64,000 nt of DNA from Aegilops tauschii subsp. strangulata (taxonomy: Eukaryota; Streptophyta; Magnoliopsida; Poales; Poaceae), in contig NC_053037.3 in NCBI RefSeq assembly GCF_002575655.3, positions 566,844,880 to 566,908,879 of the forward strand, given 5' to 3'. The position numbers and the translations under genes were made by a program. The notes under the pieces were generated by a model, which did no database searches, was not told the origin of the DNA, and saw only the letters and a program-made list of their open reading frames with translations. This document shows positions 33,401 through 46,641 of the stretch, piece by piece; the stretch's first letter is position 1, and every line of letters begins with the position of its first letter.

Positions 33401-34501
33401 GCCCATAAGATGCATAGATTAAATGCAACAAAAATAACAAATCTCCATGTTCTGCTAAGTAATAGCAGATAACAGCAAGTAGCACTCTTGCACCAGTGAT
33501 TTGGGCAACAACATGGACTCTAATGGACATGGTGAAATGGAACAAAATTAAGAGCATCACGAGGCGAACAATTCAATATATTACACGCGCGAAGCGGAGC
33601 TATATGCAGAGAGTTATGATGCGATGAACATGGGCATATACTGTGAAAATAAAAGACTTCGAAGTTCCGGTGGGGAGAGAAAAAGTCAACCCTCGGGCTC
33701 TGTTCAGATCGGATCGGCCCGGTGGCTCGCCGGAGCTGCTGGACAGGGACGCCGGCGGGGCGGCGTGCGGCGCTGGAGGGCGGCGCCGGCCGGGGACGGC
33801 GGGGCCGTGGCGGGAGGAGGCGACGGCGCGGAGCGGAGAAGGCGCCGGTGGGCGGCTCCGGCGCGGCGTGGGAGCGTCCGGCCGGCGGCGGACTTGTCCG
33901 GCGGCGCGGAGGGATAGGGTTAGGGTTTGGACTGCGAACGATTTTGGGAGGACTCGCACATAAATAGGTAGAGGGAGCTAGGAGGCTCCAAATGAGGTGC
34001 GGTTTTCGCCCACACGATCGTGATCGAACGACCTACAGCATGGAAGTGACTTTGCTGGGTTTTTGGGCTGTTTAGAGAGGGGGTTTTGCTGCAACACACA
34101 GAAGGCATCTGCGGTTACCCGGTTAACCGTTGGAGTACCAAACGACCTCCAAATGGAACGAAACTTGACCGGTGGTCTCCCGGTGGTATACCAGGGCCAC
34201 TTGACAAGCCTCGGTCCATTCCGAGAATGTTCAACACCCGCTCACGAAAAGAAACAAGAGGGGTGCACCGGAGGAGGTGGGAGCGCCGGATTGCAAAATG
34301 GACAACGGGGAAAATGCTCGGATGCATGAGACGAACACGTATGCAAATGCAATGCACATGATGACATGGTATGAGATGCATGACATGAACAAATTGCAAA
34401 ACGAACACAAAACCCGACCACGAAGGGAATATCATAACACATAGCCGAAAATGGCAAGAGTCGGAGTTACAAATATGGAAAGTTACATCCGGGGTGTTAC
34501 A
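30485..34501 (-). mobile_element. Solo-LTR-like element (about 4.0 kb), TSD ATGAG
   Basis: The Angela coding sequence is interrupted by 4,017 bases bounded by perfect ATGAG repeats (30480-30484, 34502-34506). On the minus strand it starts TGTAACACCCCGG, a common Gypsy LTR start. About 530 bases in is a TATA-like CTATTTATG (33960-33968), then a GC-rich stretch (33600-33920) with CCCTAACCCTA, and then 3 kb without coding capacity. This is the pattern of one very long LTR left by recombination. The other terminus (GGCGTTAAA) does not end in CA; a start at 30478 would give TG...CA but no matching TSD. No gag or pol is present. Confidence 0.65.
33600..33930 (-). promoter_or_regulatory. GC-rich transcribed leader of the solo LTR
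   Basis: Dense in CpG and CGGCG triplets, unlike anything else within several kb, lying just downstream (minus strand) of the TATA-like box at 33960-33968. Open frames on both strands here are a product of composition. Most likely the start of the LTR R/U5 region. Confidence 0.5.
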
Positions 34502-34506
34502 ATGAG

Positions 34507-35419
34507 CTACTTTCCAATTCGAGAGAAGGTACAATTACCTCATAAAATTCTACTTTCCTCCCACTCACTTCTTTCAAGAGGAACTCCTTCTCTAGAAAGG
34601 ATCCATTCTTAGCAACAAAGATCTTGCCTTCAGATCTGTGATAGAAGGTGTACCCAACAATTTCTTTCGGGTATCCTATGAAGACGCACTTCTCCGATTT
34701 GGGTTCGAGATTATCAGGCTAAAGCTTTTTCACATATGCATTGCAACCCCAAACTTTAAGAAACGACAGCTTAGGTTTCTTGCCAAACCACAGTTCATAC
34801 GGTGTCATCTCAACGGATTTAGATGGTGCTCTATTTAACGTGAATGCAGCTGTCTCTAATGCAACCCCAAAACGATAGTGGTAAATCGGTATGTAAGAGA
34901 CATCATAGATCTCACCATATCCAATAAAGTAAGGTTACGACTTTCGGACACACCATTACGCTGTGGTGTTCCAGGTGGCGTGAGTTGTGAAACTATTCCA
35001 CATTGTTTTAAATGAAGGCCAAACTCGTAACTCAAATATTTGCCTCCGTGATCTGATTGTAGAAACTTTATTTTCTTGTTAAGATGATTCTCCACTTCAC
35101 TCTGAAATTCTTTGAACTTTTCAAATGTTTCAGACTTGTGTTTCATTAAGTAGATATACCCATATCTGCTCAAATCATCCGTGAAGGTCAGAAAATAATG
35201 ATACCCGCCGCGTGCCTCAACACTCATCAGACCGCATACATTGGTATGTATTATTTCCAATAAGTTATTAGCTCGCTCCATTGTTCCGAAGAACGGAGTT
35301 TTAGTCAGCTTGCCCATGAGGCATGGTTCGCAAGTATCAAATGATTCATAATCAAGTGATTCCAAAATCCCATCTGCATGGAGTTTCTTCATGCGCTTTA
35401 CACCAATATGACCTAAATG
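34507..35419 (-). pseudogene. Angela gag-pre-integrase and integrase remnant
   Basis: Minus strand: from 35419 the second half of the zinc-binding GAG_PRE-INTEGRS region (HLGHIGVKRMKKLHADG, CEPCLMGK), then the rve integrase core (ARGGYHYFLTFTDDLSRYGY with the first catalytic Asp, LQSDHGGKYL with the second Asp region, SQLTPPGTPQRNGVSE with the Glu). A frameshift near 34880 leads into the conserved SVEMTPYELWFGKKPKLSFL region down to 34507. E1 interrupts the zinc-binding motif at 35420. Integrase inserts the cDNA into the chromosome. Not functional here. Confidence 0.85.
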
Positions 35420-35424
35420 GCAGT

Positions 35425-35904
35425 TGTCGGTGTCAAAACCGGCGGATCTCGGGTAGGGGATCCCGAACTGTGCGTCTAGGATCGATGGTAACAGGAGACG
35501 GGGGACACAATGTTTACCCAGGTTCGGGCCCTCTCTATGGAGGTAATACCCTACTTCCTGCTTGATTGATCTTGATGAATATGAGTGTTACAAGAGTTGA
35601 TCTACCACGAGATCGTAATGGCTAAAGCCTAGAAGCCTAGACTATGAGTATATGGTAATGAATCTCCCCTATCCGGACTATGCCCTCCAGTTTATATAGA
35701 CACCAGAGAGATCTAGGGTTACATGGAGTCGGTTACATAGGAGGAAATCTTCATAATCGGTCGCCTAGCTTGCCTTCCACGCCAAGTAGAGTCCAATCCG
35801 GACACGGGTATAGTCTTCGGCCTTCATGTCTACATAGCCCATCAGTCCGACCCAACAGATAACAGGCCGGACGCCCGAGGACCCCTTAGTCCAGGACTCT
35901 CTCA
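35425..35904 (-). repeat. E1 3' LTR
   Basis: On the plus strand TGTCGGTGTCAAAACC...GGACTCTCTCA; TATA-like TATATAAACTGG on the minus strand at about 35689-35700. Partner of 52444-52920. Confidence 0.92.
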
Positions 35905-38304
35905 GTAGCCCCTGAACCTGGCTTCAATGACGAGGAGTCCGGCGCGCAGATTGTCTTCGGAATTGCAAGGCGGGTTCCCCCTTTTCCGAACTCCAAGATA
36001 GTCTTCGGATGCGACGATTGTATCCGGACCTGTTACACACTATGCACAACCACAGAGAGAATATATATTTTACACGAGTCCCATCCGCTGACAACTTTCT
36101 GCAATGTGACGTTACGTCCGTTCGGTCATAATTACGAACCGTTTGTCCCACGTTTCAAGACGCGGTTGCTATTGGTGCGTCTTGTTGAAGCAGAGATCGT
36201 GTCCCCTTATCACGGGATTCTCATCAGGGCTGTGTAAATGGCACGGTTGGGTTACCTGGGTCCTATGCGAGGCCTTCCTCCGCATCCACCCCCACTTCGG
36301 ACTGTGGCTCAAAGTCTTCAACGTGAAGCCGAAGGTGGTAGATGGCCAGCACGCGGAGTGTGGAGGGGCAATGGTGAGTAAGTTGTCCAACGTCTCTTGG
36401 CCCAAAGGCACCTTTGTGGATACGATAAAGGAGTGGCAGAAGCAGTGGTTCTACGTCACAGAACCAAGCGGCCCCTCCTGGGCCGCGGCTGCCGAATTCC
36501 GCTCCGGTGCTCCTATGCGACTCACCTCCTGAGTCGAGAAGAGTCCGGACTGGTGTTCTCCTAACGAGCTGATAGAGCTGCAGACGCGTGTTCAGAGCAT
36601 AGTAACCAAGAGCGTCAAGCTCGTTGATGTGATCCAGGTGATGTTAGTTCGCCGGGTCCTTCCATGCCAGCACCGAAGCCGGCCGCTGTGGGAGTTCAAT
36701 CCAAAGAAGCACCGGACCCTGGTGAGGCTCTTCGGGACTATGCACGAGGGCACATGGAAATTGCTCTTCAAGGGCAATGAGAAACCACCGGCCACGGATT
36801 CGGACCGTGGTCACGATTGTACACACCCCGCCAGCAAGGTATGTTATTTCGAACGAGTCCTCAACCTAATTGTTTCGAGGATGATGTCTGAGCTTTTGTT
36901 ATCGCCCCTTCAGGACTGGATGGAGAGTGCGAAGCGGATCTAGTGTCCGGCTCCGCTGCCGGAAGAACCAGTCATCCCGCGCTTGGCGGAGATGCTAGTA
37001 CCGGCGCCGTATAAGGCGTCGGAGAAGAAGGCCAAGAAGGCAAAGGGGGCCAAGAGCGGCCTCCGTTGCAAGGGTATTTCGTACGCGACGTACGAAGATG
37101 ACAAAACTCATTCCTCTGTCCCTGAGGACAACGACGGGGGAGAGGAGGAGGAGGAAGAAAACAATCCTCCCCCCGAGGAGAGGAAGAAGAAGAGGGTGGC
37201 TCCGACGCATCTGGAGGCGGAGGCGCCTAAAAAGGGGAAGGGCGTTCCGGCGGCTAACACTGCATGGGACGTTGATAGTAGTCCGGAACGACGCCCCCCC
37301 GCACAAAGCCCCAGGCCGCATCGTAAGTGACATGGCTTATTTCTGCGCACATCCAGCCTTTTCTCTCCATTATCTTGATGTAGTTAGATGTACTATTGCA
37401 GCCCACCCGCGACCTAATCCAGCGATCCTCGTCTGGAAGTTCGTTGGCTCCGTCGGAGATGGCGTGCGAGTCTCCACCGCCTACTTACTCCCCCGGGGCC
37501 GGGGACGATGCCGAGGCGCTGTCCTGGAGGGCCGATCCGAGCCGGGGAGGAACCCAGGACGCTGTCCGGGAGGCGCCACGAGGCGAAGCCTCCACTGCCG
37601 GACACATGGAGGAGACGATCCCCATGGAGACTGGCGAATAGGGCCGCATCCAGCTTGGCCCTCAGCCAGATATGATTCCGGAGACCCATATAGCTCCGGA
37701 GTCGGGCGGGCAGCCCCCTTTGAAGGAGGGGGTGCACCGTTTCCACCGGTGGCCCCTGTCCATCCACGGGCGCCGGATAACCTGATGGAGGCTACGAGGC
37801 GCCTCCGTTATGGACGAGCACCGTGTTCTTATGAGCGCGGTGATCGAGAAGGTTCAGTCCGCCAAGAGTGGACTGAACATAGCCTGCAGGAACCTGTTGA
37901 CAGGTTTCGAGGTAAATAACAGAAAAAAAACCATATAGTCATTAGCCCCTGAGACACTGTCCGGTGCTCGGTAAGAGGAACCGGACAGAGGATCAATCCT
38001 CTAGTGAAGGAGACTAACGTGATATGTGTGCATGAGTAGGCGTCGCTGTTGGCCGCGACCTCACATGCTGCCGAAGTCTCTCAACTGAGGCAGAGGGTGG
38101 AGCGGACCGAGAATGAGCTCGGCGAGGTTAGAGTGCAGCTGCAGGAGAAGCAAGGTAAGTAATCTCTTGCTGTGTGTTCGGAAAGCGGAGACGCTGTGTA
38201 TTGACTGTAATGTCGAAATGTATGCAGGAGCCGCGACCGAGGTCGAGGCCCTGAGGAAGGCCCTGGGCGAGGCCGAGGAGAAGGCTGTCCAGCAGCAAGC
38301 CGCC

Positions 38305-38753
38305 TGAGGGAGTCCTGGATTAGGGGGTCCTCGGACAACCGGACTATACACTTTGGCCGGACTGTTGGACTATGAAGATACAAGACTCAAGACTTCGTTC
38401 CGTGTCCGAGTGGGACTCTCCTTTGCGTGGAAGGCAAGCTTGGCAGTTCGGATATGTAGATCTCCTCCCTTGTAACCGACTCTGGGTAACCCTAGCCGGA
38501 GGGTTTAGTCCATAGGACAACAACAATCATAATCATAGGCTAGCTTATAGGGTTTAGCCTCTACGATCCCGTGGTAGATCAACTCTTGTAATACTCATAT
38601 CATCAAGATCAATCAAGCTGGAAGTAGGGTATTACCTCCATCGAGAGGGCCCGAACCTAGGTAAACATTGTGTCCCCCGCCTCCTGTTACCATCTGCCTT
38701 GGACACACAGTTCGGGAGCCCCTACCCGAGATCCGCCGGTTTTGACACCGACA
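38305..38753 (+). repeat. E3 5' LTR
   Basis: TGAGGGAGTCCTGGATTAG...TTTTGACACCGACA. The TATA-bearing GTGTCTATATAAACC stretch of the partner LTR is deleted here (around 38495), so this copy has probably lost its core promoter. Confidence 0.9.
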
Positions 38754-38801
38754 TTGGTGCTTTCATTGAGAGTTCCACTGTGCCGTCGCGATAAAGGCTT
38801 G

Positions 38802-41800
38802 ATGGCTCCTTCGATCATCGGCAACGATGCGATCCAGGGTGAGGTTTTTCTTCCCGGACAGATCTTCGTATTTGGTGGCTTCGTACTGCGGGCCAACTCG
38901 CTTGGCCATATAGAGCGGATCGAGAGCTACGCCCCTGGCCGTCAGGTCAGATTTGGAAACCTAAACTATACTGCCGACATCCGTGGAGACTTGATCTTCG
39001 ACGGATTCGAGCCCATGTCAGGTGCGCCGCACAGTCACGATGAGCATGACTTAACTCTGCCGTCGGACGGTGTTCAGGAGATCACACCTGTGGCCACTCT
39101 GGCCTCCAATCCGGAGCAGATCGCGCCATCCGAGGACAGGTGGATGGACCCCGCCACGGAGGCCGCACACTCAGCGGCGATAGAGCCGAATGCTGACTTC
39201 ACCTCCTATGAGACCTGTGTTGCCGGACACTTGGATTCGTCCCCGGCCACGGGCTCTGAACCGCCTGCGTCCGTGCCTATCGAATCTTATTGGGCACCGA
39301 TCATGGAGTTTTCCTTCGCGGATATCTTTCAGCACTCGCCCCTGGGCAACGTGCTAAATTCTTTAAGGTCTCTCTCCTTGTCAGGAGACCCTTGGCCGAA
39401 ATATGTCCGGCTTCAGTGGGAAGCGGATGACGAAGAAATTCGTTCCCCACTCACCACCCACTTATAACCACTGTCAACGAGTTAACCAACATGCTTGATT
39501 TTGACTCCGAAGACATCGACGATATGGACGACGATGCAGGAGAGGAACAGGAACCACCGCCCACATGGCGCTAGGCAGCCACTTCATCAGACGATATATA
39601 TATGGTGGATACACCCAAAGAAAACAATGACGAGGAACGGAAGGATGCAGCGAAGGATAATCCCCTCGAGAAGCAACCAAAGCGGCGACGTAGGCGCCGC
39701 TCCAAATCCCGCCTCGGCAAAAACAGCGATAACAGCGCAAGACAGAATAATACCCCGGTTGACTCCAAAGGAAATGGCGACCACATGGACCCAGCAACAG
39801 AGCAGGATGAGCCAGCGGACGGCGAACATAGTACGGAGCCGCTGCCCGATCACGGCGACGCCGAGGGTAAAGCTCATCAACTTGTCTCCGGAGAGGAGAA
39901 CAGTCCGGACGACGATGCACACATCATCCCGGAAAGGCACTTGGAGCAAGAGAACCTCCATAGAAGGCTAATTGCCACCGCGAGGAGTCTGAAGAAGCAG
40001 AAGCAAAGGCTTAAGCCCGCACAAAATACACTCAACAGTAGATGGAACATAGTGCTCGACACTGAAGAAAAGTACGGTGGCAGTCGCCACACAAAGAGCT
40101 ATCCAAAACGCAAGCTGCTGCCTGAATTTGACGACGAGGCTTTAGAGCTCACTCAGCCGAAAAACAAGAGAGTCGATCAGCTGGATCGACCACCCCATGG
40201 CCGCGATAGGGTGGCTAACGATGCCGCACATAAGTCAGCACACGATTTACGTGAGGACTCGCGCCAAAAAGAAGGTATAACCAGGTCCATCTACGGATCT
40301 AGGAAGCGCGCTCCGGCACAGAACCAAAACCAAACACTACAACCGTCAGAACGCCATGACACATCCAAATACAGGGGTGCCGCACACCCCCTATGCTGCA
40401 CCGATGAGGTGCTGGATCATGAATTTCCAGAGGGATTCAAACCCGTGAACATAGAGGCATACGACGGAACGACAGACCCTGGGGTCTGGATTGAGGACTT
40501 TTTCCTTCATATCCACATGGCTCGCGGAGATGATCTCCACGCCATCAAATACTTGGCCCTCAAGTTGAAAGGACCAGTCCGGCACTGGCTGAAGAGCCTC
40601 CCCGAAAACTCAATTGGAATTTGGGAAGAGCTTGAGGATGCTTTTAGGGCTAATTTCCAAGGGACCTATGTCCGACCTCCGGATGCAGATGATTTAAGTC
40701 ATATAATTCAACAGCCCGGAGAGTCAGCCCAAAAACTTTGGAACAGATTCCTCACTAAGAAGAATCAAATTGTCGATTGCCCGGACGCCGAAGCATTAGC
40801 GGCTTTCAAACACAGTGTCCGGGACGAATGGCTCGCCAGACACCTCGGCCAGGAAAAACCGAGGACAATGGCAGCCCTAACAAGCCTTATGACCTGCTTT
40901 TGCGCGGGCGAAGACAGTTGGCTGGCCCGTAGCGGCACCAGCGACCCAGGCACATCCGAAGTTAGGGATTGCAATGGAAAACCGCGACACAATAAAAACA
41001 AGCGTCGAAACAATGAAGACAGCCCAGATAACACGGCAGTAAATGCCGGATTCAGGGGCTCTCAACCCGGTCAACGGAAAAAGCCATTTAAAGGCAGCAG
41101 AGATGGACCGTCCAGCCTAAATAAGATTCTAGACAGATTATGTCAGATTCATGGCACCCCCGACAAACCTGCAAATCACACCAACAGAGAATGCTGGGTC
41201 TTCAATCAGGCCGGCAAGCTAAACGCCGAACACAAGGGGAGGGAGACACCAAGTGAAGACAAGGATGAGCCTCACCAGCAAAACACTAGGGGACAGAAAA
41301 AATTCCCACCAAAGGTCAAAACAGTGAACATGATTCATGTAACAAAGAGGAGGAGCGCACTCCGAGACATATGCACCGTAGAGCCCGTCACCCCCAAGTT
41401 CAACCCTTGGTCGGCCTGCCCGATCAATTTTGATCGCAGGGATCACCCGACTAGTATCCGGCGCGGAGGATCGGCTGCCTTGGTGCTAGACCTAATAATC
41501 GACGGATACCATCTCACCCGAGTCCTTATGGACAGAGGTAGTAGTCTTAATCTGATATATCAGGACACCGTCCGCAAAATGGGGATAGACCCGACAAGAA
41601 TCAGCCAAAGCAATACTACCTTTAAAGGAGTAATACCCGGCCCAAAGGCCCGTTGCACGGGCTCTATAGTACTAGAGGTTGTATTCGGTTCTCCCGACAA
41701 CTTCCGATGTGAAGCAATAACCTTCGACATCGCTCCATCCAAAGCGGCTATCACGCACTACTCGAAAGAACGGCCTTCGCTCGTTTTAATGTAGTACCGC

Positions 41801-41940
41801 ATTACGCTTATCTTAAGCTTAAGATGCCCGGTCCACGTGGCATCATCATAGTTAGCGGAAACTAAAAGCGCTCCTTACGTACGGAGGAATGTGTGGCGGC
41901 TCTAGCAGCCGAACACTGAACGGCCTCTCCAGGCAGAATA
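38802..41940 (+). pseudogene. E3 gag-protease region
   Basis: Start at 38802 (MAPSIIGNDAIQGEVFLPGQ). A one-base deletion near 39463 breaks the frame after SPLTTHL; the second frame runs 39602-41794 (730 codons): acidic/basic linker, Retrotrans_gag domain (WIEDFFLHIHMARGDDLH, LKGPVRHWLKSLPENS), Cys/His segment (CQIHGTPDKPAN...CWVF), then aspartic protease with LMDRGSSLNLIY, in which the catalytic Ser of D-S-G is Arg. A further frame change near 41750 follows. Longest open gag-pro frame in the window. From 41800 to 42180 only short remnants follow, with no RT. Confidence 0.85.
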
Positions 41941-42499
41941 AATGATCGGTCGTCAAGACCGCGGACACGGCTAGACGAGTCCGGCACACCACTAAGTTGT
42001 AACAGCTCAGATAAACCTGAGATTGGGTCGATAGATGTACCCCCATAGGTGGTGCTAGGGGCTTCCCGCATGTAAAAAGGGCTACAATTTGACTTGACCC
42101 TATTTAGATTGCATTTTAATGGTTTATTAAAAATACCAATTTTTCGCACGAAGACTTTCACCTGGGTTTTTTCTTTTACAGATAATCATCGTGCTACACC
42201 CTTCTAGGATACGGCACAACGGAGACACAGGCGCAGACGTGCAGCAGGGCCCCGCTCAAAGGTTTCTTTTTAGATTAAGACCCTGTGTAAACCTTTCTTA
42301 CTGTCTCTTGTTGCTATACACCCTCCGGATACTCAACACAACCGAGAGAGATGCTGGCGTTATTGGCATTTCGCCACGTCAGACTAATGCACGTACCTGG
42401 AAATTCAGGGTTCATTATCAAGGGCGTTACTCAGCCCGGTATATGTTGTAAAGTCCGAGTACCTTAGGGAGTGTTTGGCGTCGCGAGTTTGGCCTTATA

Positions 42500-42680
42500 T
42501 GCATCAGCTCCGAATCATGTCTTTGGTCAATAGTTGGGTTTGCCTGGCTCCCGTGTTTTTCTACCTTACGTTCCGCTCTATCGACTAAGGTGGCACCGGG
42601 AGAACTACTGCGATTGTGCCCTGGTTCATCTGGATGAGCACCTCAGTAGAAAAAGCCGAAAACGGACTGTCATGATAAAG
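42500..42680 (+). repeat. Conserved non-coding block in E3
   Basis: Plus-strand copy with landmarks TATGCATCAGCTCCGAATCA, GGTCAATAGTTGGGTT, TACGTTCCGCTCTATCG, GGGAGAACTACTGCGATTGT, GAGCACCTCAGTAGA and AAAGCCGAAAACGGACTGTC. A second shared segment (CTCCTATGGCTAAGTGAAAG) lies at 42828-42847. Confidence 0.85.
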
Positions 42681-43116
42681 CGCGAGACTGGTCAACCACT
42701 CCATGACCCAGCGGAATCTTCGCGATTCCTCCGCATTAACGAAGGGCCGGTTTCACGGTCATGTATGTACGCGCCCCATATTCGGATGAGCGCGGACATA
42801 CCAGGGGCTATATAGTAGCCCCACCGTCAAACTCCTATGGCTAAGTGAAAGTGTTAAAGCTATATAGTCCGATTGCCTTGTTCGCCGCGCTATCACCTCC
42901 TTAATGGACCAAGACGTTGGATCAAGTGTGAATACACGCCTTTTTTTCGAACACCCACGCATAATATGCGTGGGGTCTCAAGCCGACGACCGCAAACTTT
43001 TAGGTTATATACATACATAAACGGCCGCACAGGAGACATCATAAATACTTTCAGGCAAAAGTATAAACACAGGCTTTATAATCAAAATAGCATTGTTTTT
43101 ACAATTGGGATACATG

Positions 43117-46067
43117 TCACTTGAACATGATACTCTTCGAGCACTGAGCCTCTATTAAACGAGCACCTTCTAGGACCTCTTCAAAATAGTGCTCGGCTGA
43201 GATCTGGCCTACGGTCGGACCCTGGGTTGCAATAGCGGTGGCTTCCATCTCTGCCCAGTATGTCTTAACATGGGCAAGAGCCATCCGCGCAACCTCTATG
43301 CACGCCGACCTCTTTACAGCGTCGATATGCGGCACAACACCAAGGAATCGTTGCACTAAACCAAAATAACTATTCGGCCTTGGTCCCTCTGGCCAAAGAT
43401 GATCCACAACAGACCTCATGGCAAGTCGACAATCTATGGAGCTCAGCCCACTCAGCCATTTTTTCATTTAACAGCAGTGGACGTGTGGGAGCACCGAACT
43501 GCGACCAGAACAATCTTTCCACTTCATGATCTTTTTGATCTTTGAAAAACTCAGTCGCATCAGCAGCACTCATTGCCAAGTCCAAGTACGCGACCGCAAC
43601 ACTCCATAATTGATCCAGAGGGGCATACTTCGGATCTTCGAACTTCGTCCGCGACAAAAAGGGCTTCCCAGCCGTGATATCTCCGGCTTGGCGAAGCTCC
43701 TCCTTCGCCGCTCTGATATTAGAGCGGGTTACCTTGGCTACTACCATGGCCTTCTTCAAGTCCGCCGCTTTCGCTTGGCTTTCCTTTTCAAGAAGCTCAT
43801 ACCGGTCGGCGACACCTTCAGCTCAACAGCCATCTTGGCTATTCTATCTTCGCTCTGGCGATGAGCAGCCTGTTCGGCTCTCAGCTCTTCGGCCGCCTTT
43901 AGGGCGGCCGCATCACTTCTCCTGGCTTGTTCCTTGGCTTGGGCAAGTTCCGCCCAAAGGGTCGCCACGGCGGCAGCTCCATCTGCAATAACAACATATT
44001 ATAGATACTAGCATCATGCTCCTCTTAATATTTGTTGACCACCCGAAAATACATACCTTGTGCCTCGTCAAGCCGCTTGTTAACAAGCGCGATGTCGGCA
44101 TCTGCCGTGTCAAGCTGCCGCCTAAGTTCGGCAAACTCAGTCCGGCCAGCCTCCGGACCCTCAGACGCCTGCACATGTCAGCAGCGCGATCATTACCTGG
44201 GACTATGATCCTTTGTTTGCCGCCTTTGGACAGCAACCAGAGTCTCATAGGCTACTATCTGTGGAGAGCACATCTAGCATGTTTGGTACCGTAAAAATAT
44301 ACATACTTTGCATACCTCAAAGCCTCTTAGCAGGCTCATGAAAGCTTCATGCAATCCACTTTTGGCGGATGAAATCCTCTCAACCACCGTACCCATTAAA
44401 GTACGATGCGCCTCTGAGATAGCCGCTTGCTCCAGAAGACCCGTCAGCGCGTCCGGTTGTGCACCGGACAGCCCCGGACTCTTCTTGCTGCTCTCCTTAG
44501 GAGCCGAATACTACGGACTTCGGGCGGTCGAGGGGTTACCTTCTGGCCCTGGCGGATTAGGAGAAAGCCTCCGTGACGACACCTCAGGATCGTCCGCCCC
44601 TCGAGGCGGGGAGATAAGGGGAGGCGTTTCGCTCTCCATCATCTCCAGAAGAAGATCCCCCGAAGATGAACTCTGTCGAGAAGGGCTACGATCCGAACAG
44701 CAAGACATATGTCTCGGTTATTGTCCTTAGAGATGAAGCATTATATATTTATCAAAAGTACTCTTATTCACTTACAACTCGGTGGAGGGCTGACCCCCTT
44801 GCGGGCACAGTGCGGTAAGGACGCCCTCCGGGGCAAGGCCCCCTGACAAAGGTTTCTTCCCTCGTTTGGAAACCCTCGTTTCCGAGTCTTCAGAGGCAGT
44901 CCTTTTCCTTCCTTGGGCAGAGGGAATTTTAGATTCTTCCCCCCGATTATCCTCCTTCGCGGAGACACTAATTCCCCCGGTTTGGATGTGTAATGTGTGA
45001 GGCCTGCTTTTGGCTTCTTTATCCCTCCCTTCGTCTCCCTCTGATGGCACTTGATAAGGTGCGTGCTCGAGCATCCTGGCTAGTATAGGATCCGGTGAGC
45101 CTTCGGGAAGGGGGGCCAGACACCTGATCATCTTCGCCTTTTTTATCCAGTCCTGGCCAAGAGCGATTTTTAAGAATGATGTTGTGACAAATAAAAAAAT
45201 AGTGTGTTCGGCCGCAGAATTACTTACGGGGGTATCTGGACGGTTGCAGTTGAGACCCACATCCTCGATGGTGTCCGGACACTTCATTCATGACCCGAAG
45301 AACAATCCATACATCTCTTCGAGCATCACGCCGAGGAATTGCTGAATAGTTCGCGGTCCTTCCGGGTTGAACTCCCACATACGGAGAGGTCGACGTTGGC
45401 ATGGCAGGACCCGACGAACTACCGTAACTTGCATTACCTTGACAAGACTGACATGTCTCCTGAGGAGATCTCGGATGCGACTTTGCGATGTCAGGACGTC
45501 ATTAATTGGCCCCCAGTCTAGCCCCTTGTTGACCCATGACGCCAGTTGTGGCGGAGGGCCCGAACGAAAGGCGTGGGCAGCTACCCACTTAGTACCTCGG
45601 GGAGATGTGATGTAAAACCACTCCCGCTGCCATAAGTTGGACATCTCCGGGAAGGAATCCTTTGGCCATGGAGCATCGGCACCTTTGCTTATTACGGCCC
45701 CTCCGCATTCTGCGTGTCGCCCATCGATCATCTTCGGCTTCACATTGAAGGTCTTGAGCCATAGGCCAAAGTGTGGGGGGATACGGAGGAAGGCCTCACA
45801 CACGACGATAAACGGCGAGATGTGAAGGATGGAATCTGGAGCTAGATCGTTGAAATCGAGCCCGTAATAGAACATGAGCCCTCTAACAAAGGGATCAAGA
45901 CTAAAGCCTAGCCCTCGGAGGAAGTGGGAAACAAATACGACACTCTCGTTGGGTTCGGGAGTAGGGATTACCTGCCCTTGAGGAGGCTGCACGTGAAGGA
46001 TTTCGGCGGTCAGATACCTGGCTTCTCTTAGCTTCTTGATGTCCTCCTCCGTGACAGAGGAGGCCAT
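43117..46067 (-). CDS. Antisense spliced gene of E3 (Transposase_28-like), best-preserved copy
   Basis: Minus strand. Exon 1 46067-45238 starts MASSVTEEDIKKLREARYLT and keeps the whole N-terminal domain (HFLRGLGFSLDPFVRGLMFY, VCEAFLRIPPHFGLWLKTF, ECGGAVISK, WFYITSPRGTKW). A frameshift near 45290 may affect its end. Exon 2 45152-44776 (DWIKKAKMIRCLAP, then Lys/Glu-rich). Further exons about 44708-44500, 44210-44060, 43968-43690, 43640-43117 give the coiled-coil half and the GPRPNSYFGLVQRFLGVVPH segment to a stop at 43117. Exons 3-6 are approximate. The product would be roughly 800 residues, probably self-associating. Role unknown; Pfam lists such domains only as putative gypsy-type transposon. 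Tail-to-tail with gag-pro. Confidence 0.6.
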
Positions 46068-46641
46068 CCACCGGCCTTGATGGTTGGATCTGGACTTGAT
46101 TGAAGATCCGGAGCACTTAGCCTAAGCCTTGGGTGTTGGAACTCGAGGTGGGGGAAGGGAAGGATCGAGCGCGAGAAGAAAAGGACAGGCCTTGGCCCCT
46201 TTATAAAGATGGCGAATATCAAGCGTCCTTCGCGTGGCCGCCTGGGACTTGCCTAAAATCTAGGAGTCATGCTAGCAAGCATGATTGGGTTACCCACGCC
46301 CGTATTGATGAGAATCCCGTGATAAGGGGAACACGATCTCTGCTTCAACAAGACGTGCCAAGAAAACCGCCTCGTAATATGTGCAGTAGCTGTTTGAGAA
46401 AAATAGTTCGAAATAATGACCGGGCCGTGGCGTGATGTCACGCTACAAAAGTTGTCCGAAGATTAGATTTGCGGAATATTATACTCTATACGGTGGTATG
46501 TGGAATCTGTTTTGCAGAGCCGGACATGGTCCTCGTGTTCAAAATCTTCTATGAAGTATTCAGAGGACGAACCCGCCTTGCAATGCCGAAGACAATCTGC
46601 GCGCTGGACTCATCGTCATTGAAGCCTGGTTCAGGGGCTAC

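Noticed and set aside
33624..33967. Several Gly/Arg-rich open frames on both strands
   Set aside because: GC-rich LTR sequence downstream of a TATA-like box; frames on both strands are expected from composition.
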